Shown here in pieces: positions 1-7,399 of a stretch of 64,000 bases of DNA (position 1 is its first letter; every line of letters begins with the position of its first letter). Source of the stretch: Lysobacter sp. Root690. Lineage in GTDB: Bacteria > Pseudomonadota > Gammaproteobacteria > Xanthomonadales > Xanthomonadaceae. Position numbers and translations under genes: made by a program. The stretch covers positions 483,246-547,245 of the forward strand of contig NZ_LMHM01000016.1 in the NCBI RefSeq assembly GCF_001427785.1, written 5' to 3'. The notes beneath the pieces are model-generated. The model did no database searches and was not told the origin of the DNA. It was given only the letters and a program-made list of their open reading frames with translations.

Positions 1-20
1 TGCATTCCTTCGCTGCTCAC
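1..20 (-). CDS. Possible 5' end of a divergent T6SS gene (tssB candidate), cut by window edge
   Basis: On the minus strand a strong ribosome binding site (AAGGAG, positions 32-27) sits six bases before a GTG at 20, which opens a frame starting V-S-S-E-G-M and runs off the window. Divergence from tssA suggests a further T6SS gene. Short Ser/Glu-rich N-termini are common in the sheath protein TssB, so tssB is the favoured guess. With six codons visible, identity cannot be established. Confidence 0.3.
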
Positions 21-318
21 GCCCTTCTCCTTGCGCGCGCACGGACCGTGTCGTCCCGTGCCAGCCTCGGCAGGCCGCCTCCATGGCGACCTCTCCCGCA
101 AGGTCCCAGTGTATCGGAACCGGCGGCCGGTAGAAGACCCGGGCCCGGCGCCCGACCGCGGCCTTGAAACCGTGACTTGCTGGGCTTTTTTTACACCCGG
201 ATTCAGCCAGATTCCGAGCAAAACCCGCCCTCGCCGGCCCGAAGCCGCCGTGCGCCGCGACGCCGGCGCCGCGTTCTGTAGAATCCGAAGCGTCTTTCCC
301 GCACTTCAATGGACTGTC
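21..318. promoter_or_regulatory. Intergenic region between the putative divergent gene and tssA
   Basis: About 300 bases without a convincing gene. An in-frame extension of tssA reaches back to position 31, but its Arg/Pro-rich translation is not TssA-like. The region must hold the tssA promoter and probably one for the leftward gene. No clear sigma-70 or sigma-54 box was recognised. Confidence 0.4.
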
Positions 319-1377
319 ATGCAGGATCTGGAAGAGTTGTTGGCGCCGATTTCCGACGCCGCCCCGTCAGGCGCGGATATGTCGTTCTCGATCGAGTACG
401 ACGTCATTCAAGAGGCGCGCCGCGCCGACGATCCCTCGCTGGAACAGGGCGAATGGGTCACCGACCTGAAAGTCGCCGACTGGCAATCGGTGGCCACCCA
501 AACCACCAAGCTGCTCAAGACCAGCACCAAGGATCTGCGCCTGGTGTCGTGGTGGATCGAGAGTCAAACCCAGATCCACGGCTTCGCCGGCCTGGCCCGC
601 GGCTACCGCCTCGCGGCCGCGTTGTGCGAGCGCTTCTGGGACGATATCCATCCGCAGGCCGAGGACGGCGATCAGGAACAACGCATCGGCAACCTGGTGT
701 GGTTGCTCGAACATTCGACCAAATGGTCGCGACGCCTGCCGCTTATGCAATCGCCGCAGGGGCGCTACGGCATCGCCGACATCGAACTCGCGCACGCGCG
801 CCGCGGCAGCGAGGACGGCAACGGCCCCACCGTCGAACAGATCGAGTCGGCGCGGCGCGCCACGCCGCGCGAGTACTACCTCAAGCTGATCGAGGTCGTG
901 CCCGATTGCCGCGAGGCGCTGCGCGAACTCGAACAGATCATCGACGCCCGCCTGGGCCACGAAGGACCGAGCTTCGCCCAGGCGCGCGAACAGCTCGAGC
1001 ACCTGGTCGACACCACCCGCCGCTTCGCCCGCGAGGCCGGCGTGTTGATCGACGGCATCGCCGCCGATCCGCAATCGCCGGGCGAACGCATCGACGGCGC
1101 ACTCGAAAGCGACACCGCGCCGGTGCGCAGCCAGCCCCCCGCCTCACCGCCCGGCGCGATCGAGTCGCGCCGCGACGCGATCGTGCAACTGCGTCGCGTG
1201 GCCGAGTTCTTCCGCCGCACCGAGCCGCACAGCCCGGTCGCCTACCTCGCCGACAAGGCCGCTCGCTGGGGCGAAATGCCGCTGCACGTGTGGCTCAAGC
1301 GCGTGATCAAGGACGAGAACACGCTTAGTCAGATCGAGGAGTTGTTGGATAGCAACGACGGCGGCAACAACGACTAG
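319..1377 (+). CDS. tssA: Type VI secretion system protein TssA (ImpA family)
   Basis: TssA is the baseplate and tail-assembly cap of the T6SS; it helps start and coordinate sheath polymerisation in the cytoplasm. The 352-residue product has the ImpA N-terminal domain at about residues 5-135 (LEELLAPISDAAPSGADM, then the DWQSVATQTTKLL and DLRLVSWWIES segments). It ends in the short C-terminal helical domain of this class (RVAEFFRRTEPHSPVAYL, then GEMPLHVWLKRVI). The ATG at 319 was chosen because the ImpA domain starts immediately there; upstream codons are low-complexity. Length fits short TssA proteins. A strong hairpin follows 25 bases after the stop. It is convergent with the Rhs/immunity cassette and separated from the tssM operon, so the T6SS locus is split into several transcription units. 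Confidence 0.9.
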   Translation: MQDLEELLAPISDAAPSGADMSFSIEYDVIQEARRADDPSLEQGEWVTDLKVADWQSVATQTTKLLKTSTKDLRLVSWWIESQTQIHGFAGLARGYRLAAALCERFWDDIHPQAEDGDQEQRIGNLVWLLEHSTKWSRRLPLMQSPQGRYGIADIELAHARRGSEDGNGPTVEQIESARRATPREYYLKLIEVVPDCREALRELEQIIDARLGHEGPSFAQAREQLEHLVDTTRRFAREAGVLIDGIAADPQSPGERIDGALESDTAPVRSQPPASPPGAIESRRDAIVQLRRVAEFFRRTEPHSPVAYLADKAARWGEMPLHVWLKRVIKDENTLSQIEELLDSNDGGNND

Positions 1378-1402
1378 CTTCGGTCGGCCCCCGCACCTGT
1401 GG

Positions 1403-1427
1403 AAACGCCGCCTCAAGGGCGGCGTTT
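1403..1427. terminator. Bidirectional rho-independent terminator between tssA and the Rhs cassette
   Basis: A perfect 10-bp stem (1403-1412 with 1418-1427) encloses a five-base loop. The plus-strand arm ends in TTTT and the minus-strand arm ends in TTT. It lies 25 bases past the tssA stop and downstream of the leftward immunity genes, so it can end both convergent transcripts. Confidence 0.8.
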
Positions 1428-1616
1428 TGCATCCCCGGTATCGAGCACTTGTAGCCTGCCATTTATCCCGAACGATCCGGATGCGTCACGTCCAGACAAC
1501 AACATAACGCTTCCCGAGCGCCATCAGCATCTGATACGCAGGAGGGTTTCGGACGCAGACTCGCTGGAGCCATTCGTTCTTTCGCCTGGCACGCGAAGGC
1601 GCGATGAGGCCGCCAT

Positions 1617-1676
1617 TCAAGCCTCAACTTCCTTCGCAAGATCGGCCACGTCTTGAGAGCAGGCCCGCCAGTTGAA
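1617..1676 (-). pseudogene. Possible C-terminal remnant directly after the Imm51-like gene
   Basis: Directly after the TGA of the Imm51-like gene, the same frame stays open for 19 codons and reads FNWRACSQDVADLAKEVEA before a second TGA. This is protein-like and unlike the surrounding GC-rich noise. It may be the end of an older immunity gene left by recombination, or an extension lost through a premature stop. The rest of 1428-1616 shows no gene. Evidence is weak. Confidence 0.2.
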
Positions 1677-2012
1677 TCAATCAACCTCGGACAATTCAAT
1701 TGCATGCCCCAGCGCGCGCTCGTTCATATACAGCTCGTGCAGGGCGCGAGCCAATTGCTGCAAAACAGATGCAGGGCCATAAATCGAGAGCATGTCCGCC
1801 TCAGGATTGAAATCCAACTGTTGCGATTCGGCAGACAAGGATTTGGCCACCGACTTGGCCAGACTTGCCCAGCTGTAGCCGTTGCTCTCGCGGCCACGAC
1901 CAGCAAACACATGCCTGCGAGCAAACATCCCGTTATCGAGAAGGCTTAGACGCGCCTCATCGTCATCGTCCTCACCATAAATAATGAATGGCGCGTAGCT
2001 ATCGTTCTTCAT
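1677..2012 (-). CDS. Imm51-family-like immunity protein
   Basis: The 111-residue product has the layout I associate with immunity protein 51: an N-terminal strand region (APFIIYGEDDDDEARLSLL), a central NGYSWASLAKSVAKSL motif, then FNPEADMLSIYGPASVLQQL and a C-terminal helix. Such proteins neutralise toxins of interbacterial competition in the cytoplasm. The ATG overlaps the TAA of the upstream Imm26-like gene in TAATG, so translation is coupled. It is the last gene of the vgrG-Rhs cassette. Base composition is visibly less GC-rich than in vgrG or tssM, as usual for recently exchanged toxin/immunity ends. Which toxin it blocks is unknown; it may be an extra, orphan immunity gene. Family assignment is from memory of motifs. 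Confidence 0.6.
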   Translation of the reverse strand: MKNDSYAPFIIYGEDDDDEARLSLLDNGMFARRHVFAGRGRESNGYSWASLAKSVAKSLSAESQQLDFNPEADMLSIYGPASVLQQLARALHELYMNERALGHAIELSEVD

Positions 2013-2491
2013 TAGGCCAATCCGAGCAGCTCAGGGTCCACGCCTTGGTCCTTGAGATAATTCTTCACGTCCCAGTCGCCAGAAGGGCTGGCATTCGGCC
2101 ACTTAGCGGCCTCTTCATCCGAAACCTTCTCGTGATGGTTATGGATGTCGGTGGTGCTTTGCTTGCCCTTTACACCCCATCTGAATCTGATGTTGCTTAC
2201 ACGATCGTCCGGTAAGTAATTGGAAATATGCCCCACTATGCGCCAGTCACCTTCGACTGCTTTCTCGATGAGCGAGAATGCATCCAGGATCACTGGCGGG
2301 AAGAACGTATCGGCCAAATTCGACTCCGGTGGCATCTCCGGCCCAGGCCCAAAGTACTTGCACAGCTCCGCGACATGGCCGTCCATGATTCTCGAAACGA
2401 TAACGCCATAACCAAACGTCCCGGGCACACACTCGAAAGAAACGACGTCTCCCGACTTGATATCACCCAGCTTTACCTTCTTCTTTTTCAT
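2012..2491 (-). CDS. Imm26-family-like immunity protein, probable antidote to the Rhs toxin
   Basis: A 159-residue protein beginning MKKKKVKLGDIKSGDVVSF, followed by a small beta-rich N-terminal half (FGYGVIVSRIMDGHVAEL). This resembles the Imm26 family, whose members start with a GDI/F motif and a short barrel. Its ATG directly abuts the TGA of the rhs gene (TGA then ATG, no spacer), the classic place for the cognate immunity gene. It would protect the producer and siblings from the GIY-YIG-like C-terminal toxin. The C-terminal 60 residues (SDEEAAKWPNASPSGDWDVK and on) look like a separate tail. Lower GC than its neighbours supports co-transfer with the toxin tip. Cognate status is inferred from position. 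Confidence 0.6.
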   Translation of the reverse strand: MKKKKVKLGDIKSGDVVSFECVPGTFGYGVIVSRIMDGHVAELCKYFGPGPEMPPESNLADTFFPPVILDAFSLIEKAVEGDWRIVGHISNYLPDDRVSNIRFRWGVKGKQSTTDIHNHHEKVSDEEAAKWPNASPSGDWDVKNYLKDQGVDPELLGLA

Positions 2492-5400
2492 TCAGCCGCA
2501 CCTCGCCACCGTAGCTTTGTTTGGACGGGCCTTACCGCCCGCCGCCTCATACGCCGCTTGAAAATATTTCTGCCTCGTCGCTGGCCTGACAGGGCTGTCG
2601 ACGTCGAAGCCCAGATTGCGATTGCCTCTTCCGGCAAAATCGTTGGTTCCCTTGCCGGGCATGTCTGCCCCCACCACACCCGTATTGGTCCCGTAGTGCT
2701 CGATGTGGGCGCGTTCGATCCCGCGCGCTTCTCCATAGGTGACGCCTGTCTCGACGCGTTCCATCCTTGCTCCATCCGCCAAGCGCGAGCTTTCTTTGTG
2801 TTCGAGCCGGCGTTGATCGAATCTATTGTCCTCGGTTATCCCGACATAGTACGGGGTGTCGGCGCCAGGCGCATACAGGTGATAAACCGTGTACCCAGGT
2901 GTCGTCTCGGGCACCAACCCGAGCGGATCGGATAGAACCTGCGGGTTCGCGGTATATGCATACAGGCTATAGCCGCCCAACAACCTGACCGGGTCCAGCC
3001 CCACATATTGCCCAATCGCGGGATCGTAATACCGATGTCTGTTGTAATGCAGGCCCGATTCTTCGTCATAGTGCTGACCCTGAAAACGGATCGGGTTCAC
3101 CAGTTCGGAAACATGGGCTTGGGCGATGCTGCCCCAGGCGGTGTAGCTCACCGACCAGACCACTTCTCCCACCGACGAAGTCAACCGTGTTGGACAGCCA
3201 TTGGGGTCGACGTGGTAGTGGTAAGTCTGGGGAATGTATTCGGCTTCCGACGGCGCCGGCGCAACGGCGGGAGCGAAGGATTGGAACTGTGGGATCTCGA
3301 CGGGCGCGGCGCCTGCCTGGCTTTGCGCCTCCTCTGCTACGGCTGCCTGTGTGGGCGTAACCGTGAATCTTGGAGGCGGGGATGCGGGCGATGCGTTACC
3401 GCGGCCCAGGCGCATCGCGCCTAAACGATTGTCGTCGGGAATGGCCGTGCCGGGCGCGGACTCCTCGAATGCCAGCGAAGCGCGCACGCCGAGGGGAACG
3501 GAGCCCAGGGCACCGAAGCCGATGTCGAATTTCTTCTTCTGATCGAGCGATGAAACCACAGGCGAAGGTCGTGTGCGTTCGCGGGAACGGCGACCCAGTG
3601 GTTCGTCGGCAGGAGGGGCGGTAAGCGACGGCGAAGGGTCAGTCGCCAGCGAATCGCCGTCGGTGAAAATCACCGGCGCTCCGGAGGCGGACGTCAATGC
3701 AGAAGCGCCCGGAACTACCGCTTCCACCGTTACCGATTCCACCTTCTTTCTGTCGATCAACGCCAATGGCACAAAACCGCTGGGGTAATAAACATATTCC
3801 CTCGCCCGCCGATGCAGTTGCGCGAGGGCTTGCCTTCGTTTGCGCGCAGCGACGAAGTCCACCAAGTTGTTGGCGGCGACTCCTGCCTGCGGAAGGTCCG
3901 AGGCATCGTTGGCATGCCGCACCTCGCCCAGCAAGGCATCGCCATCCCAGAAGAACCAGGTAGTTTGAGTGGGATTGCGTTTGAAGACACGGCGGCCTAA
4001 CGGGTCATAGCCGTATCGCGTGACCTGGCCGTTCTTGCGACTTTCGATCAGACGGTGGTTGGCATCCCAGCGCAAGTGCAGGTCGCGATCGCGACCACCG
4101 TCTTCGTGTGCGCCGTACGACCGCGCCCGCCGGACCAGATTGCCGGCCCGGTCGAACACGTAGTTCAGTCCGCCGTACTCGCCTTCCCTGGTCCAAAGTT
4201 CTGGCTGCGATTCACCACCGACCACCTGCTTCATGCGGGTTTCCTGCACGCGCGTACGCAAGCGATCGCCAGCGGGATCGTTGAGGAAGTGGGTAAGCTT
4301 TCCGCGCGGATCGGTGTGGGAGAGCACACGCCCCATGGGGTCGTGAGTGTAGCGATCGGCACCTTGGGCACTATCGTCGCGTTGGGTCAGGTTGCCGACG
4401 GCATCGTATGTGTAGACGGTATCGAACAATGCCGCGTCATCGCGCAGGATACTTTGCGCCGTGAGCCGCCCCCGCGCGTCGTAGCTCAGGTGACGCTCCA
4501 CATGCGGCCCCAGCTTCTCCAGCATCGCGCGGCCCAAGGCGTCGCGTTCGATCTCGATGGGCGCATCGTCATTGATCGCCACGGCCTGCAAATGTCCACG
4601 CAGGTCGAATGAGAATTCCACGCGGTTTCCCGCGCTGGTTTCACGCATGAGGCGGTTGCCGACCGCATCAAAGGTATTGGCGATGCGAAAGCTGCCCTGC
4701 ACCTCCTCCACCAAGCGTCCATCGGCATCAAAGACACGCCGCACTTGACGATGGGGATTATGCAGTTCGACCAATTGACCTCGCGCGTCGAACTTGAAGG
4801 ACTCCTTGAATACGCATCCGGCGCGATCCGGGTCGGGAAGCGTCTTGGCGGTGATGCGGCCCAACGAATCGGTGGCATAGATAACGCACTGGCCCAGCGG
4901 GTCCACGGTTCTCATCAGCCGATTGGCTGCGTCGTAGGTGTACTGGCGTCCCTGCCCCCAATAGTCGACTTCTTCGGCGATGCGACCCAGGGCGTCGCGC
5001 TTGAGTCCGTAACGTTCGCCGCGCGGGTTGATGACAGCAATCAGTTGCTGCTCGGTGTCGTATTCGTAACGTACCGCTTGACCGTCGGACTGGGTGCGCT
5101 TGCTAACCTGGCCGGTTCCAACGTAGTCCAGCCTCGTCACCGCGCCGCTTTCGTCTTCGTAGCGAACCAGTTGGTCCTCTGCGTCATAGTCGGCCGTCAC
5201 CCGGCTGCCATCGGCTTGCTGGATCCGCGACAAGCGCCCCTTCCGGTCATACGTGTAGAGGGTCTTGGCTTCATTCGCGTCGGCTTTGAACATCAAACGG
5301 CCCATCGCGTCATGCTGGAAGACAAGGACGAAACCCAATGGGTCGGTAATTCCTCGCAGTTGACCGTGGCGGTCAAAGTGCAATCCCGTTTTCGCGCCGA

Positions 5401-7231
5401 GTGCATTGGTATGAGCGGAAAGCTGGCCGGCGGCGTCGTACTCGTACAACGACACCGCCCCCATCGGCGTGGCCTGCTCAACGAGCAGGCCACGATCATT
5501 CCAACGCTGCCGCCAACCGGCCTGGAGCGGGTCGACGATGACAACGGGGCGATCATCGGGGTCGTACTGTGTCGTGAGTACGCTGCCATCCGCTCGCGTC
5601 AGCTTGAGCAGATTGCCACGCTCGTCATATGCGAACTCAGTCCGCAACCCCATCGGATCGACCACCGCCGTAGTCCGACCGACCTCGTCGTACTCGAACA
5701 CCGTCACCCCGTCGAGCGGATCGATCTCGCACAGCGGCAATCCGCTCTCGTCGAATTTGACGATCGAGACGTGACCCAGCGAATCGGTGATTTCGGTTTC
5801 GTCGAGCAGGTCGTCGTAGCGGAATTTGTAGTCGTGCAGGCCGCCATCGCCCCACGCGCGGAGCACGCGCCATTGGGCGTCGTAGGCGTAGTAGAAGGAC
5901 AGGCCGACGCGGTCGGTGTGGCGAACCATGCGGTGCTGGCGGTATTCGAAGGTGCGCGCGGCATCGAGTGCGTCCACTGCCGCCACCAGATCGGCATCCT
6001 GGTAGCGGTAGCTCACCAACGGGTAGTTCAGGCCGGTGGCGGGATCGTGCAACTGCACGCGATCGATGCGGCCGTGGCGCGAATCGATTTCCAGGAAGCG
6101 GCCCTGCAAGCCATCGATACCGCTTTCGACAATACGCACGAGCTGGCCGTTGCCGCGTTCGAACCGCCAGTAGTTTCCGCACAGGTCTTCGATGCGTTCG
6201 ATCGGCAGCGCGCGCGTCTGCAAGGTCGCGAGATTCGCCGGGCCGGCGGCAAAGCCGTAGCGCAGGCCGTCCTTGGTACGCACCCACAGTTCCTGGCCTT
6301 CGCGGATCAGGCGCGCGCCGTCGACGAATTCGCGCACCGCGTTGTCGATACCCTCGCCTTGCGGCAGCTGCGGGAACAACGCAGGCATTTCAGGCCCATG
6401 GAACAGCACGCTGCCGTCGGGGTCGAGTTCCAGGCGCACGTCGGCCGGCGTGTGCCAGCCGTGGCCGCACTGGCCGGCGTGGGTATCGGTCGAGCGGTAT
6501 TCGCGCGTCCACGTCAGCGGCAGACGGCCGGGGATCGCGAAATCCTCGTGCGTCACCGACACGCTGCCGTCGCGGATATCCACCGGTTCGGCGCGCAGCA
6601 CCTTGCACTTCAGAAACCCCGGCTTCATGTTCGCGAACAGCTTCTGCCGCAGTTTCTTGAACGCCGCGCCCGCGGCGCCGGCGATGCCGGTCTTCTTGAG
6701 GATCTTGCCGAAGATGGACAGCCCCGCGCCCATCGCCAGCGCCGTCCAAGACACCGTCGGCGGCCCGCCGACGAATACGTTGGTCGGGATGGCGATGTTG
6801 AACGTCGTCGGCAGCAGCAACGACATATGCGGTTTCTTCGGCTTGCGGATCCGGAACGGCGCGATCATGCCGACGATGTTGCAGGCCAGTACCGGCATGG
6901 TGATCTTCGAGAACGGATCGCCGTCGGCGAGCACGGTCTTGCTGCCCATGAACAGTTCGTCGTCCCACTGCGGGCCTGCGGCGATCTTCATCGGCGGCAT
7001 CCACACGCCGCCGACCGGGATATGGATGTCCAGGCCGCCGGTGCCGGCGGTGGCGCGCTTGATGCCGTTGACGTGGACGGTGCCGCCGATGAATGGCAGG
7101 TAGTCGAACGGATCGAGCACGATGCCGATATGCGGGGTGGGCAGCGGGATCGGAATCGGCGAAGGCGGAATCAGATAGGTGTGGATGTCGATCCCGAGTT
7201 GCGGATCGAAATGCTTGGCGGCGATGGTCAT
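2492..7231 (-). CDS. Rhs-family polymorphic T6SS effector with GIY-YIG-like C-terminal toxin
   Basis: This 1579-residue protein is probably carried on the VgrG spike and delivers a C-terminal toxin to rival cells. Residues 1 to about 185 form a PAAR-like N-terminus (FIGGTVHVNGIKRATAGTGG, then GSKTVLADGDPFSKITMPVL). A DUF6531 domain follows at about 210-310, then many YD/RHS repeats (YDAQWRVLRAWGDGGLHDYK is one) forming the shell. The RHS core ends with SLYAYTANPQVLSDPLGL at about 1422-1439. The last 140 residues are the variable tip: YHLY then YYVGIT, an Arg-rich helix (RFDQRRLEHK) and ARGIERAHIEHYG. This matches the order of strand motifs, Arg and Glu of GIY-YIG (URI) nucleases, so DNA cleavage is predicted. 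A good Shine-Dalgarno (AAGGAAGG) precedes the ATG. The cassette order and adjacent immunity genes support the role. The exact toxin family is inferred. Confidence 0.85.
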   Translation of the reverse strand: MTIAAKHFDPQLGIDIHTYLIPPSPIPIPLPTPHIGIVLDPFDYLPFIGGTVHVNGIKRATAGTGGLDIHIPVGGVWMPPMKIAAGPQWDDELFMGSKTVLADGDPFSKITMPVLACNIVGMIAPFRIRKPKKPHMSLLLPTTFNIAIPTNVFVGGPPTVSWTALAMGAGLSIFGKILKKTGIAGAAGAAFKKLRQKLFANMKPGFLKCKVLRAEPVDIRDGSVSVTHEDFAIPGRLPLTWTREYRSTDTHAGQCGHGWHTPADVRLELDPDGSVLFHGPEMPALFPQLPQGEGIDNAVREFVDGARLIREGQELWVRTKDGLRYGFAAGPANLATLQTRALPIERIEDLCGNYWRFERGNGQLVRIVESGIDGLQGRFLEIDSRHGRIDRVQLHDPATGLNYPLVSYRYQDADLVAAVDALDAARTFEYRQHRMVRHTDRVGLSFYYAYDAQWRVLRAWGDGGLHDYKFRYDDLLDETEITDSLGHVSIVKFDESGLPLCEIDPLDGVTVFEYDEVGRTTAVVDPMGLRTEFAYDERGNLLKLTRADGSVLTTQYDPDDRPVVIVDPLQAGWRQRWNDRGLLVEQATPMGAVSLYEYDAAGQLSAHTNALGAKTGLHFDRHGQLRGITDPLGFVLVFQHDAMGRLMFKADANEAKTLYTYDRKGRLSRIQQADGSRVTADYDAEDQLVRYEDESGAVTRLDYVGTGQVSKRTQSDGQAVRYEYDTEQQLIAVINPRGERYGLKRDALGRIAEEVDYWGQGRQYTYDAANRLMRTVDPLGQCVIYATDSLGRITAKTLPDPDRAGCVFKESFKFDARGQLVELHNPHRQVRRVFDADGRLVEEVQGSFRIANTFDAVGNRLMRETSAGNRVEFSFDLRGHLQAVAINDDAPIEIERDALGRAMLEKLGPHVERHLSYDARGRLTAQSILRDDAALFDTVYTYDAVGNLTQRDDSAQGADRYTHDPMGRVLSHTDPRGKLTHFLNDPAGDRLRTRVQETRMKQVVGGESQPELWTREGEYGGLNYVFDRAGNLVRRARSYGAHEDGGRDRDLHLRWDANHRLIESRKNGQVTRYGYDPLGRRVFKRNPTQTTWFFWDGDALLGEVRHANDASDLPQAGVAANNLVDFVAARKRRQALAQLHRRAREYVYYPSGFVPLALIDRKKVESVTVEAVVPGASALTSASGAPVIFTDGDSLATDPSPSLTAPPADEPLGRRSRERTRPSPVVSSLDQKKKFDIGFGALGSVPLGVRASLAFEESAPGTAIPDDNRLGAMRLGRGNASPASPPPRFTVTPTQAAVAEEAQSQAGAAPVEIPQFQSFAPAVAPAPSEAEYIPQTYHYHVDPNGCPTRLTSSVGEVVWSVSYTAWGSIAQAHVSELVNPIRFQGQHYDEESGLHYNRHRYYDPAIGQYVGLDPVRLLGGYSLYAYTANPQVLSDPLGLVPETTPGYTVYHLYAPGADTPYYVGITEDNRFDQRRLEHKESSRLADGARMERVETGVTYGEARGIERAHIEHYGTNTGVVGADMPGKGTNDFAGRGNRNLGFDVDSPVRPATRQKYFQAAYEAAGGKARPNKATVARCG

Positions 7232-7270
7232 GACGGGCTTCCTTCCTTGGTCGCGATGCGGCGTCGACGT

Positions 7271-7399
7271 CTACAAGATTCGGCGCAGACCGCGCAGGAA
7301 CGCGCGGGCTTCGTTGCTGTATTCCTGGCCCAGCCACGCCACCGCGCCCATGGCGATCAGGGTGAACACGGCCAGGACGATCCAGCCGCGCCGGGTCAA
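7271..7399 (-). CDS. 42-residue single-helix membrane protein between the TPR-like gene and rhs
   Basis: A short frame opens with TTG at 7399, overlapping the TGA of the preceding gene (TTGA), and ends with TAG at 7271. The product is MTRRGWIVLAVFTLIAMGAV, then AWLGQEYSNEARAFLRGL and RRIL. That is a positively charged start, one strong hydrophobic helix (residues 6-23) and an amphipathic Arg-rich tail, which is what a real small membrane protein looks like. Stop-start coupling and the 39-base gap to rhs place it inside the vgrG-rhs operon. It could help hold or fold Rhs or VgrG cargo at the inner membrane, or form part of self-protection. No family was recognised. A TTG start and short length keep confidence moderate. 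Confidence 0.6.
   Translation of the reverse strand: MTRRGWIVLAVFTLIAMGAVAWLGQEYSNEARAFLRGLRRIL

Noticed and set aside
1463-1705. An 80-codon minus-strand frame as an extra immunity gene
   Set aside because: It overlaps the end of the Imm51-like gene out of frame and looks non-native. The short in-phase tail at 1617-1676 is more interesting.
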